From: Schleiferilactobacillus shenzhenensis LY-73
GTDB lineage: Bacteria > Bacillota > Bacilli > Lactobacillales > Lactobacillaceae
Direction of reading: 5' to 3'
DNA: 39,905 nucleotides
NCBI RefSeq assembly: GCF_000469325.1
Contig: NZ_KI271598.1
Coordinates: 5,082 to 44,986 of the forward strand
Below, in pieces: positions 25,462 through 32,447 of the stretch. Under the pieces are notes generated by a model. It was not told the DNA's origin. It worked only from the letters and a program-made list of their open reading frames with translations, and searched no databases. The stretch's first letter is position 1, and every line of letters begins with the position of its first letter. Made by a program: the position numbers and the translations under genes.

Positions 25462-25691
25462 CAAATGCCCCCCTTCCAACTGGTAGTGGGCGGTGTAGCC
25501 CAGCGGGGTGTAATTGTCGTGGGCCGCCACGATGACGGCTTTGTTTTCCTGCTGCAGCTCGGCGACGAGTTTGACCAATTCGTTCAATGACGCTTCGTCC
25601 AGCCCGCGGGTCGGTTCATCGAGAAGCACCAGGTTTTGGTCTTCCATGACCGCTTGAATGATTCCGGCTTTTTCCCGCATGCCGATGGAAT
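25414..25691 (-). pseudogene. ABC ATPase fragment (C-terminal part only)
   Basis: Only the end of the nucleotide-binding domain is left: signature-like YSIGMREKAGIIQA, Walker B LVLLDEPTRGLDE and the switch His in VIVAAHDNY. Walker A and the first half are absent. In the signature frame there is a stop just before YSIG, and the sequence upstream is permease A in another frame. A deletion therefore joined permease A to the middle of this gene at about 25690. The result cannot bind ATP normally. Confidence 0.8.
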
Positions 25692-26272
25692 AAGATCATA
25701 ACCAGCGCCGCCACCAGCCCGGTGATGCGGAAAATAAACGGTTTTTCTACCCACAGGCCAATCATCAGGACAAAATCCGTGAATACAGCATAGCCAACAC
25801 AGTGGGTGAAGATGCTGGCCGTCAGGGCCCAATCGGGGTTATCGGAGAGCAGCAGGTCAGAACCCACGATACCGCTGAAGAGATGGGGGCCGTGCACCAG
25901 GACGATGACCCCGATGACTGCTGCTTGCAGGACCAGCAGGAAGAGAAAAGTGAACACAAATGTGGTACCTGCCATCTGCCACACCAGCCAGCGCCGGGAG
26001 CGGCGGACGATGATCGCCTGGGCCAAATGGGTATGCAAGGCGGTGATCCAATAATCCGTGATCAGCAGGGCGGCACTCGTGAACAAGAGCAGTGTCGTGA
26101 ACAAGCTGCCGTTGCCGTTGATACTGAAGAATGAGGCAAACATCCCCAGCTCGCTGTTAAAGCGCGGGGGCGTGAAGTCTGCAGGCAGGGTCAGCGCCAG
26201 CGCGGTGAGGATGCCGAAGATGATCAAAAAACGCAGCCGCAGCCCTTTGATTCGCCAAAAACTGAGCATCAC
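25690..26272 (-). pseudogene. ABC transporter permease A, 3' end deleted
   Basis: About 195 residues of an ABC-2-like membrane subunit with five hydrophobic segments. These are followed by about 20 out-of-frame residues read from the ATPase fragment (ending GRPKPGASR at 25616). AGGAGG lies 7 bases before a GTG at 26272 and 10 before an ATG at 26269. The truncated protein could still be made, but the transporter it belonged to has lost its ATPase. Confidence 0.75.
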
Positions 26273-26415
26273 TGGTCAGCCTCCTTCGGGGGGAGAAAAA
26301 AGCATACTAACCGGTACATTTTGCAAAAATGAATGCGCTATCGTTCACCTGCATCATACGCTGCCCACTTCAGCCGGTGCGAACTTTATGCTTGCGAATC
26401 GCGCCTGGAGAGCAA

Positions 26416-26444
26416 ACAAAAAGCCAAGTCGTCAACGACTTGGC
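26416..26444 (-). terminator. Terminator of the sirtuin/chorismate mutase pair
   Basis: On the minus strand GCCAAGTCGT/ACGACTTGGC is a perfect stem with TTTTTG behind it, 18 bp after the chorismate mutase stop. Confidence 0.9.
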
Positions 26445-26461
26445 TGAAAAAGCAGTCCTGC

Positions 26462-26776
26462 CTAAAGCTTTTCAGCATCCTGGAGCTGCTTGATCACCTG
26501 GGCCTGGTATTGCTTCGACACCAGGAACACATCTTGGTACAGCTCCCGAATATACTGAGCGTGGTCCTTATCTGTCACGGTTTGGCTCAGCTGCGCCAGG
26601 ATCGTCTGCTCCCGCCCGCGGTTGGTCAGCGAGAGGTGCTGGCTGTGCTTGACCTGGGCGATTTGTTCGGCGACGGTCAGGCGTTTTTCCAGCAGGGGCA
26701 CGATCTGCGCGTCCAGCGTATTGATTTGGTCGCGTAAAGCCGTCAGTTCTTTTTGGGAATCAGTGGGTTCAGCCAT
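26462..26776 (-). CDS. Chorismate mutase (AroQ type)
   Basis: A 104-residue all-helical AroQ-type chorismate mutase, which converts chorismate to prephenate in Phe/Tyr synthesis. The N-terminal helix LTALRDQINTLDAQIVPLL carries the catalytic-type Arg and Asp. RLTVAEQIAQVK supplies the conserved Lys and GREQTIL the conserved Arg-Glu pair. AAAGGAG lies before ATG 26776. It is the free-standing form, without a fused prephenate dehydratase or DAHP synthase. It follows the sirtuin gene by 21 bp, probably in one transcript; a metabolic link is not obvious. Confidence 0.88.
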   Translation of the reverse strand: MAEPTDSQKELTALRDQINTLDAQIVPLLEKRLTVAEQIAQVKHSQHLSLTNRGREQTILAQLSQTVTDKDHAQYIRELYQDVFLVSKQYQAQVIKQLQDAEKL

Positions 26777-26797
26777 CGTGGCCGGCTCCTTTCTGTC

Positions 26798-27490
26798 TTA
26801 AGCATGCAAGTTCTGGAAGACCGTCAAAGCGTCGGCTTGAATCATGTGGATGTCCTCGCCGGTGGCAATGTTCTCCTTGTTCACGGCAACCAGCGTGGCT
26901 TCGGGGCGGGCGTATTGCACCAGCCCGGCGAAGGGATAGACGCGGAAGCTGGTGCCGACGACGATGATCAGGTCCGCGGCCTGGACCGCTTCGACGGCGT
27001 GGACCAGCGTCTGCTGATTGATACCCTCGCCGTAGAGGACGATGTCCGGCCGCAGAATGCCGCCGTCTTCCTGGTGGTGCATATCCTTCAGATAGTCCTG
27101 CCAGGGCACCTGTTTGCCGCACTTCTGGCAGTGGACCTTGTACAGCGTGCCGTGGAACTGGACCACGTGCTTGGCCCCGGCCTTCAGGTCCAGGTTGTCC
27201 ACATTCTGGGTGACGATGGTACCCTTTTTGTTAGAAATCGCCGCCATCTTCTCATGAATCACATTAGGCTTGGCGTCCGGGTAGTACATCCGGGTCTTGA
27301 CGAAGTCGTAAAAACTCTCTGGGTGGTCCCGCAGATTGTCGGCACTGAGCAGATATTCCGGATCGGCACTATTGGCATACAGACCGCCCTTGGACCGGTA
27401 ATCGGGGATCCCCGAGTGGGTCGACACGCCGGCGCCGGTCATGAAGGTGACGTGGTGGGCTTGATCAATGGCTTTTTGCAGGTCGAACAT
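26798..27490 (-). CDS. Sir2-family NAD-dependent protein deacylase, second zinc Cys pair missing
   Basis: A 230-residue sirtuin. NAD-binding motifs TGAGVSTHSGIPDYRS (about residues 18-33) and TQNVDNL are intact and the catalytic His is in VVQFHG. GTSFRVYPFAGL and VAVNKEN complete the Rossmann part. Only the first zinc-binding pair, CQKC, is present. Where a second CxxC is expected, the sequence is HHQEDGGILRPDIV. Sirtuins remove acyl groups from lysines using NAD (family knowledge). Whether zinc is bound by other residues is unknown. I choose ATG 27490, 8 bases after AAAGGA; ATG 27496 is only 2 bases from it. Confidence 0.9.
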   Translation of the reverse strand: MFDLQKAIDQAHHVTFMTGAGVSTHSGIPDYRSKGGLYANSADPEYLLSADNLRDHPESFYDFVKTRMYYPDAKPNVIHEKMAAISNKKGTIVTQNVDNLDLKAGAKHVVQFHGTLYKVHCQKCGKQVPWQDYLKDMHHQEDGGILRPDIVLYGEGINQQTLVHAVEAVQAADLIIVVGTSFRVYPFAGLVQYARPEATLVAVNKENIATGEDIHMIQADALTVFQNLHA

Positions 27491-27520
27491 TGTCATTTTC
27501 CTTTCTGAAAGAGGTATAAT
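27490..27520 (+). promoter_or_regulatory. Promoter of the 47-residue protein gene
   Basis: Perfect -10 TATAAT at 27515-27520. A TTGTCA -35 lies at 27490-27495 with a long 19-base spacer, inside the start region of the divergent sirtuin gene. Confidence 0.5.
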
Positions 27521-27537
27521 TGGTATTGTAAGAAACA

Positions 27538-27567
27538 GCTCCGGTACCTAGTTGATAGGACCGGAGC
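27538..27567 (+). other. 5'-leader stem-loop
   Basis: GCTCCGGTaCCTA and TAGGACCGGAGC form a 12-bp stem with one bulge around GTTGA. It lies near the predicted transcript start and is not followed by a T-run, so it is not a terminator. Such 5' stem-loops often stabilise mRNA (inference). Confidence 0.6.
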
Positions 27568-27588
27568 CGAGGGGAAGGGACCATTCTG

Positions 27589-27732
27589 ATGTCCAAGAAA
27601 TTATCATTTGCGCTCTCATACATCTTCATGTTCCTCGTCGTGCTGTTTTTCGTCGTCGTGGCGTACCACATGGGGGTCCTGCTTTACCGGACGCTGCCCA
27701 ACGTGTTCATCCTCAACTTCGGCGGGCGCTAA
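27589..27732 (+). CDS. 47-residue single-span membrane protein
   Basis: Very short gene: MSKKLSFALSY, then a hydrophobic span (about residues 7-32, rich in Val/Phe) and a tail ending FILNFGGR. Codon use fits the genome. AAGGG lies 9 bases upstream; a good -10 box and a 5' stem-loop precede it. Its stop overlaps the stop of the convergent HExxH gene by 3 bp. No family recognised; a small regulatory or RNA-polymerase-associated membrane peptide is possible, but nothing shows it. Confidence 0.6.
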   Translation: MSKKLSFALSYIFMFLVVLFFVVVAYHMGVLLYRTLPNVFILNFGGR

Positions 27733-28691
27733 TTGCGCACGGAGTATATGATACCGAATTGCTTCAGCACATCAGCGGTGGTACGGTCATAGATCTTCAG
27801 CGCATCATCCTGGCTCAATGTTTTCAAAGGCAGCGCAAAGGCCATTTGGCGGTCGCTTTTACCGATCGCCAAGAAGGCCTTTTCTTTTGTCGTCCGGTTG
27901 ACGAAGTCGCTGTGCAGAATATCGTACACTTGGCGGAATTCCAGCTTCAGTTGGCGCTGGCTCAGGACCGGCGCGATGGCGCAGAACTGGTCGTGGGGCA
28001 TGGGCACGTAGCCCAATTCATCCAGCATGGCATCGAAGTCTTTGAACGTCTTGACGATCGCCCGGCGGACGGCGAAGGGGGAGTCGATCACCTTCGCCGT
28101 CATCGTGGCGTACAGCCGCTGGGCGTCCTCGAAGGCTTCCGGATACATCTGCAGCCACTCGGCCGGCAGGTGGTCCTCGTTATCGGCGAAGAAAGCTAAC
28201 CCATCCAACAGGGTCAAGACCCGGTAGAATAGGTGGCCGTCGTCCGTGCCGTCGGTGGGCTCGGCCGGGACAATGTCGCTGATGCCGCTGATGAAGGCCT
28301 GCTCCGTCTGGTTCGTGATGACCCCCATGCGGCGCTGTTCGGCGCCAATCACCAAGTGGCTGGCACTGTTGTGGATCGATACGGCAGTGGCAGAAATTTG
28401 GTCGTCCACCTTAGGATCGCCGGTGGTGACCGGCAAACTCATGGCCGGGAAGCCTTTCAGATACATCTCAATGTGCAGCAGTTCGTGGGAAACCGTGTAG
28501 TCCAGATCGGTGGCGTCATAAACGTGCAGAACCATCGACCCGTCCTTTTGCATTTCCTGCTGGGCGGCGTCGTGGGTGATGCGGCCGCTGATGTTGTCGT
28601 CAACTTGCAGGGTAATGGGCGCGGGGAAGTGGGCGCGGACGTCCTTGAGCAAGTCTTGGACGGGGGCGCTGAGTTCGGGATCATTTGTCAT
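27729..28691 (-). CDS. HExxH-motif protein, possible zincin (IpaB/EvcA-like)
   Basis: A 320-residue cytoplasmic-looking protein with no signal peptide. VSHELLHIEMYLKGFP (from about residue 67) carries an HExxH zinc-protease motif with a downstream Glu. Upstream is DGSMVLHVYDATDLDYTV. The rest is mostly helical, without motifs I know. Lactobacillus genomes carry proteins annotated 'IpaB/EvcA family' of about this size; I suspect this is one, from memory only. GAGG lies about 12 bases before ATG 28691. Proteolytic activity is inferred from the motif alone. Confidence 0.65.
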   Translation of the reverse strand: MTNDPELSAPVQDLLKDVRAHFPAPITLQVDDNISGRITHDAAQQEMQKDGSMVLHVYDATDLDYTVSHELLHIEMYLKGFPAMSLPVTTGDPKVDDQISATAVSIHNSASHLVIGAEQRRMGVITNQTEQAFISGISDIVPAEPTDGTDDGHLFYRVLTLLDGLAFFADNEDHLPAEWLQMYPEAFEDAQRLYATMTAKVIDSPFAVRRAIVKTFKDFDAMLDELGYVPMPHDQFCAIAPVLSQRQLKLEFRQVYDILHSDFVNRTTKEKAFLAIGKSDRQMAFALPLKTLSQDDALKIYDRTTADVLKQFGIIYSVRN

Positions 28692-28779
28692 CGGGTGATT
28701 GCCTCATTTCTAAACTTAAGTAAAGCGTTCTATTCCTTATCTTACCACGTCTGCCGCCGGCTCGCGGGGATAGTGGGAA

Positions 28780-28788
28780 TGGTACAAT
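28780..28788 (+). promoter_or_regulatory. Extended -10 promoter of the PEBP gene
   Basis: TGgTACAAT fits TGn plus hexamer, 24 bp before the start at 28812. Confidence 0.45.
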
Positions 28789-28811
28789 GAAGGGAGAAAG
28801 GATGTGCTTGC

Positions 28812-29324
28812 GTGATGGAAATCACATTGCCTTGGTCCGGTACCGAAATGCCGGACAAGTACGCCAAATATGCCCCAGCCGAAGCCAAGCGGGGCGGCTA
28901 TCCCATCGTCTCGTTCCCCTTCAGTATCAGCGGTGCCCCGGCGGGGACACAATACTTCGCCTGGTCCGTCTTGGATTACGACGCCGTGCCCGTGGGCGGC
29001 TTCATCTGGTTCCATTGGTTAGCGGCGAACCTGCCCGCCAGCGTCACGTCAATTCCGGAGAATGCCAGCCAGAGCGGTGCGCTCGACTTCATCCAAGGCC
29101 GCAACTCGAACGCCGGCCGGATGGTCAACGTCCAAGACCCGCTGGTCAGCCAGCGCTACAATGGCCCGCAGCCGCCGGACCAGACCCACGACTACACCTT
29201 GACCGTTTACGCCTTGGATGCGCCGCTGCCGCTGAAACAAGGTTTCTGGTACAACGCTTTCCGCCGCGCTTTAAATGGTCATGTGCTGGCCACGGCGCAG
29301 GTAGAAATTCCTAGCCGCGCATAG
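28812..29324 (+). CDS. YbhB/YbcL (PEBP) family protein
   Basis: A 170-residue phosphatidylethanolamine-binding-protein-like protein. DYDAVPVGGFIWFHWLAANL corresponds to the DPDAP...HW ligand-pocket motif, with the first Pro replaced. YNGPQPPDQTHDYTLTVYAL is the second family motif (GPxPPxxxHxY). Bacterial members have no settled function (family knowledge). The GTG at 28812 is 9 bases from AAAGGA; the ATG at 28815 is 12 away, so either may be used. No signal peptide, so cytoplasmic. Confidence 0.88.
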   Translation: MMEITLPWSGTEMPDKYAKYAPAEAKRGGYPIVSFPFSISGAPAGTQYFAWSVLDYDAVPVGGFIWFHWLAANLPASVTSIPENASQSGALDFIQGRNSNAGRMVNVQDPLVSQRYNGPQPPDQTHDYTLTVYALDAPLPLKQGFWYNAFRRALNGHVLATAQVEIPSRA

Positions 29325-29382
29325 CATAGTGAAGCGCTTTCGCGCTACAATTGACGTGTAGTTTAGAAGGGATGGATGAACG

Positions 29383-29940
29383 ATGACAAACGAACAAGAT
29401 AAGGTACCGAAACGGCGTGTCATTTTACAGATCGCCCAAAGTCTGGACGGCTTCATTGCGGAGCGCAACGGCAGCACCGAATGGCTGACAAAATTGGATT
29501 CGACGGAGGCCGAAAGCGCCTATCAGCGTTTCTACAGCTCTATCGATACCGTCATTATGGGCCGCAAGACGTATCAACGAGCGCTGAAGCTGGCCGGCAG
29601 CTATCCGTATTCGGATAAGAAAGGCTACGTCTTCTCCACTTCCCTGCACGATACGGACGACCCCACCACCGTGGTGGCCGGCAACGTCGTGCACTTCGTG
29701 GAATCGTTGAAAGCCGAGAAGGGCGACGACATCTGGCTGGTCGGCGGGGCCGATATTTTCACTACCCTGCTCCAGGCCGGGCTTATCGACGAACTCATTG
29801 TCACCATTGCCCCCGTGCTTCTGGGCGACGGCATTTCTCTGGTCAGCCACGATCTGCCGGACGTGAATCTGAAGCTGGTCAATGGCCGTCAGCTAGGCCA
29901 GTTCATCCAGTTGACCTACAGCGTAGGCAACAGCAAGTAA
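29383..29940 (+). CDS. Dihydrofolate reductase-like (RibD C-terminal type) protein
   Basis: A 185-residue reductase-fold protein. The start RRVILQIAQSLDGFIAERNG matches the RibD-C/DHFR-like family. MGRKTYQ is the first NADPH-binding segment, IWLVGGADIF the second, and DELIVTIAPVLLGDG the conserved C-terminal strand. These proteins reduce pteridine-like or other substrates with NADPH; specific function unknown. This is not the true folA product. AAGGG lies 11 bases before ATG 29383; a TACAAT box at 29346-29351 may be its -10. A strong terminator follows, so it is a single-gene unit. Confidence 0.88.
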   Translation: MTNEQDKVPKRRVILQIAQSLDGFIAERNGSTEWLTKLDSTEAESAYQRFYSSIDTVIMGRKTYQRALKLAGSYPYSDKKGYVFSTSLHDTDDPTTVVAGNVVHFVESLKAEKGDDIWLVGGADIFTTLLQAGLIDELIVTIAPVLLGDGISLVSHDLPDVNLKLVNGRQLGQFIQLTYSVGNSK

Positions 29941-29953
29941 GACATTCTAAACG

Positions 29954-29984
29954 GCGAGCAGCTCTGCGGAGCTGCTCGTTTTTT
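29954..29984 (+). terminator. Terminator of the DHFR-like gene
   Basis: CGAGCAGCTC/GAGCTGCTCG perfect stem, TGCG loop, then six Ts. Confidence 0.95.
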
Positions 29985-30057
29985 GGCCCTAGAGATTCGT
30001 ACTTGCAACATCGCCCCGCCTAGGCTGTAATAGAAGATAGGCAAAGGAGGAATGGCC

Positions 30058-30576
30058 ATGGCCAAATATCGTTACACGCTGGCCCTGCTCACCGATGGCC
30101 GGCAGGTACTGATGCTGAATCGGTTCAAGTCGCCCTATCCCGGTCTCTGGAACGGCATCGGCGGCAAGGTGGAGGCCGGTGAGACCCCGGCCCAGGCGGC
30201 CCAGCGAGAGATTCGGGAAGAAACCGCGATCGAGGATCACGCCTATCAGCTCAGTCAGCTGGGTCTGATGGACTGGTACGTGGACGGCGTTTTTCGCGAT
30301 GGGATTTATTTATTCAAGGCCGAACTGGCTGCACCGATCGTTAAGAGCCAGTACCCCCAGTGGATGCGGGAAGGCATCTTGCAGCCGTATCCCCCGGAGT
30401 GGCTGACCCGGGCGGACAATACCGGCGTGGTAGCCGACATTCAGCGGCTGATTCCCCAGTTGCTGGCGGGCAAGCCCATCTATGTGCACACGGACTTCGT
30501 CGCTGACCGGCTTACCGACTTCACCTTGCTGGATCCCGTCCGGGTCCCCCGGGATGAGGAAGGGAATCTGCTCTGA
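30058..30576 (+). CDS. NUDIX hydrolase
   Basis: A 172-residue NUDIX protein. The NUDIX box is complete: GGKVEAGETPAQAAQREIRE followed by ETAI. It cleaves nucleoside diphosphate derivatives; the N-terminal RYTLALLTDGRQVLMLNR and WNGIGGK resemble 8-oxo-dGTP diphosphatase (MutT-like) members. Start at ATG 30058 with AAAGGAGG 7 bases upstream; ATG 30052 is too close to that site. The stop shares one base with the start of the next gene, indicating coupled translation. Confidence 0.9.
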   Translation: MAKYRYTLALLTDGRQVLMLNRFKSPYPGLWNGIGGKVEAGETPAQAAQREIREETAIEDHAYQLSQLGLMDWYVDGVFRDGIYLFKAELAAPIVKSQYPQWMREGILQPYPPEWLTRADNTGVVADIQRLIPQLLAGKPIYVHTDFVADRLTDFTLLDPVRVPRDEEGNLL

Positions 30577-31412
30577 TGGCCATCACGATTGGCTTGACCA
30601 CCTGGTCAGAGCATCCCAGCCTGCTGGGCGGGGAGCGTAAGCTGACTCTGGCCCAGTATGCCCAGTTCTTCCCGGTCGTCGAAGTGGATACCGCCTTCTA
30701 CGCCATCCCCCGGCCCGCGGTGGTCCGCCACTGGCGCTTGCAAGTACCGCCCCAGTTCCAGTTCATCGTCAAGGCCAACGCCGTGATCACCAAGCACGAA
30801 CGGGTCACCGATTTTGACCTGCCGACGACGGTGGCGGCCTTCAAGGCGGCTTTCCAAGACCTCCGCGACCACGGCCAGCTCCAGGCCGTTCTGCTCCAGT
30901 GGCCGCCTTTCTTCAATGCCACCCGGGAGAATATCCTGTATCTGCGCCAGGTGAGAAAGCTGTTCGGCGATTGGCCGCTGACGGTGGAATGGCGCAACAA
31001 CACCTGGTACCAGCCGCGCCTGGTGAAGGAGAGCATGCTGCTGCTGAAAGAACTGGGCATGAGCCTGACGATCGCCGACGAACCGGCGACCCAGGGCAAC
31101 AGTGTGCCGTTTTACCCCGCAGTGACCGACCCGGCTCAGGCGTTCTTCCGCCTGCACGGCCGCAACCTGGCCGGCTGGCAGAATCCCGGCGCGGGCTGGC
31201 GGCGGAAGCGGACCCTGTACCGCTATTACGATGAGGAACTGAAGCAGCTGGCTGCAGCCGTCCGCCAAGTGGCCGAACAAGCCCAGACGACCACGGTCAT
31301 CTTTAATAACAACGCCGGCGGCGACGCGGCCGACAACGCCCTGGCCCTCCAGCATCTCCTGGGTCTGGCATTCACCGACCTGAACCCCCGCCAGCTTGGT
31401 TTCGATATATAA
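30576..31412 (+). CDS. DUF72 (YecE-like) family protein
   Basis: A 278-residue TIM-barrel-like protein of family DUF72. Characteristic segments are TIGLTTWSEHP at the start, VEVDTAFYAIPRPAVVRHW, FIVKANAVITKHE, VLLQWPPFFN, LTVEWRNNTWY and FRLHGRNLAGW, ending with FNNNAGGDAADNALAL. The function of the family is not established. Start ATG overlaps the NUDIX stop (TGATG), so both are made from one message. Confidence 0.93.
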   Translation: MAITIGLTTWSEHPSLLGGERKLTLAQYAQFFPVVEVDTAFYAIPRPAVVRHWRLQVPPQFQFIVKANAVITKHERVTDFDLPTTVAAFKAAFQDLRDHGQLQAVLLQWPPFFNATRENILYLRQVRKLFGDWPLTVEWRNNTWYQPRLVKESMLLLKELGMSLTIADEPATQGNSVPFYPAVTDPAQAFFRLHGRNLAGWQNPGAGWRRKRTLYRYYDEELKQLAAAVRQVAEQAQTTTVIFNNNAGGDAADNALALQHLLGLAFTDLNPRQLGFDI

Positions 31413-31450
31413 TGGTGGTTCAATCGATCAATCAGAAATGAGGCAGAAGC

Positions 31451-31687
31451 ATGGCAGAAAAAACATTCACCAAAGAAGAACTCGCCCAATACGACGGTAT
31501 TGACGGCCGCAAAGCCTATGTCGCCATCGACGGCACGGTCTACGACGTCACTAACGTGAAGCAATGGACCGACGGCTACCACCACGGCCACGACGCCGGC
31601 GAAGATCTCAGCGCGGTCATCGACCACAGCCCGCACAAGCATACGGTGCTGGAACATTTGCCGGTGGTGGGGAAATATACTGGCTAA
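31451..31687 (+). CDS. Cytochrome b5-like heme/steroid-binding domain protein
   Basis: A 78-residue stand-alone cytochrome b5-like domain. KTFTKEELAQYDGIDGRKAY and VAIDGTVYDVTNVKQW are the family core. The classical HPGG heme motif is replaced by YHHGHDAGEDL, and further His residues occur in SPHKHTVLEHLP. Such small proteins may bind heme or a hydrophobic ligand (family knowledge). GAGG lies 7 bases before ATG 31451 and a TATAAT lies at 31408-31413. No signal peptide or anchor. Confidence 0.88.
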   Translation: MAEKTFTKEELAQYDGIDGRKAYVAIDGTVYDVTNVKQWTDGYHHGHDAGEDLSAVIDHSPHKHTVLEHLPVVGKYTG

Positions 31688-31789
31688 CCGCGGCTATCGT
31701 GTGATTATTGAAAGAATTCACCGATGTGCTAACGCAGCGCAGAGCAAGATCTGATTCAAGAGGCTTGTAGACAGATATTGGATTCGTGT

Positions 31790-31816
31790 TGGCTACCTGG
31801 ATGGGTAGCCATTTTT
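31790..31816 (+). terminator. Terminator of the cytochrome b5-like gene
   Basis: GGCTACC/GGTAGCC stem followed by ATTTTT. It separates the GC-rich block from the AT-rich island beginning at about 31820. Confidence 0.85.
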
Positions 31817-31914
31817 GCATAATTTAATAACTGTATACCATAAACAGATGATTAAAAATGCAAAAACAGTAAGTTTGTACACAATAAAATTCGTATGTCA
31901 ATAATTTAGTGTTT

Positions 31915-31931
31915 CATAATTTACAATTATG
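31915..31931 (+). promoter_or_regulatory. Dyad operator-like site in the peptide-gene leader region
   Basis: CATAATT-TAC-AATTATG is a perfect 7-bp inverted repeat with 3-bp spacer that contains a -10-like TACAAT (31922-31927). Similar CAATAA(T/A)TT words occur just upstream. The overlap with a possible -10 fits a repressor or activator site. No -35 is convincing; TTGTAC at 31875 is a weak candidate for a different start. Confidence 0.35.
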
Positions 31932-31975
31932 GGCACTAAAAGCTGAATCCAAATACTCGCTGGGGGGACTAAATT

Positions 31976-32035
31976 ATGCTTATCTTCAGTAGGGAGTGCT
32001 TAACAAGCACTCTCATCGAGGATCTGGTGTTGTAG
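31976..32035 (+). CDS. Possible 19-residue leader peptide
   Basis: Tiny frame MLIFSRECLTSTLIEDLVL with an unusually strong ribosome site (GGGGGGA, 7 bases before ATG). It ends 25 bp before the secreted-peptide gene. A perfect 8-bp hairpin (31994-32012, GAGTGCTT/AAGCACTC) lies inside the frame, so ribosome movement would open it. This layout suggests translation-dependent control of the next gene, or a second short peptide. It is too short for coding statistics. Confidence 0.4.
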   Translation: MLIFSRECLTSTLIEDLVL

Positions 32036-32060
32036 GGTTTGAAGTCCGGAGGCTATTGAA

Positions 32061-32345
32061 ATGAAGAAGTTTCTGGTTTCTCTACTGGCGGTTGCTGCTG
32101 TTGCAACTGCTGGGGTTGGTGTGACACAGTCGGTTTCTAGCGCGCAAGCTGCAACACGGACGGCGGTCAAGTCTTATCACTTTGATCGTAATACGTTTAC
32201 TGGCGAAGAGTCGAATTTTAATTCTTATCGCTATGAGACCATTCCAGCCTGGTCGGAGCAAACGGGTTACCAAAACCAGCAAATTGACGGGGCTTGGAAT
32301 TTTGTTCGTTACCTGCAAACAAATTTCTACACGGGTTTTTACTAA
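32061..32345 (+). CDS. Sec-secreted aromatic-rich peptide precursor, bacteriocin-like
   Basis: A 94-residue precursor. The N-terminus is a classic Sec signal peptide (MKKFLVSLLAVAAVATAG, cleavage predicted after AQA at residue 30). The mature part is 64 residues with no Cys; 15 are Tyr, Phe or Trp. It ends TNFYTGFY. There is no double-Gly leader and no lanthipeptide-type Cys. GGAGG lies 8 bases before ATG 32061. The next two genes encode an ABC ATPase and permease, as in Sec-dependent bacteriocin loci of the lactococcin 972 type, where the ABC pair gives immunity (family knowledge). The aromatic C-terminus is reminiscent, but the rest does not match, so the family is uncertain. Composition is much more AT-rich than the window, indicating transfer. 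Confidence 0.7.
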   Translation: MKKFLVSLLAVAAVATAGVGVTQSVSSAQAATRTAVKSYHFDRNTFTGEESNFNSYRYETIPAWSEQTGYQNQQIDGAWNFVRYLQTNFYTGFY

Positions 32346-32381
32346 ACCACCATGTTGAATAGCAACTTTGTGTAGATGAGA

Positions 32382-32421
32382 AGGGTGTGATGGTGTCTGA
32401 TTATTGACCCTGTCACACCCT
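32382..32421 (+). other. Intercistronic hairpin between peptide and ABC genes
   Basis: AGGGTGTGA (32382-32390) pairs exactly with TCACACCCT (32413-32421), followed only by ATTCT. A weak terminator or processing site here would give more peptide than transporter message. Confidence 0.6.
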
Positions 32422-32447
32422 ATTCTGGTACTTTCTGGAGGTCAAAC

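Noticed and set aside
25414-25680. ATPase fragment as a functional 88-residue protein
   Set aside because: It contains Walker B and the switch His but no Walker A or first half of the nucleotide-binding domain, and its first Met lies inside the signature motif.
32061-32345. Firm assignment of the secreted peptide to the lactococcin 972 family
   Set aside because: The Sec signal, ABC neighbours and aromatic C-terminus are reminiscent, but the Gly/Trp-rich N-terminal pattern of that family is not visible, and the permease is shorter than the usual partner.
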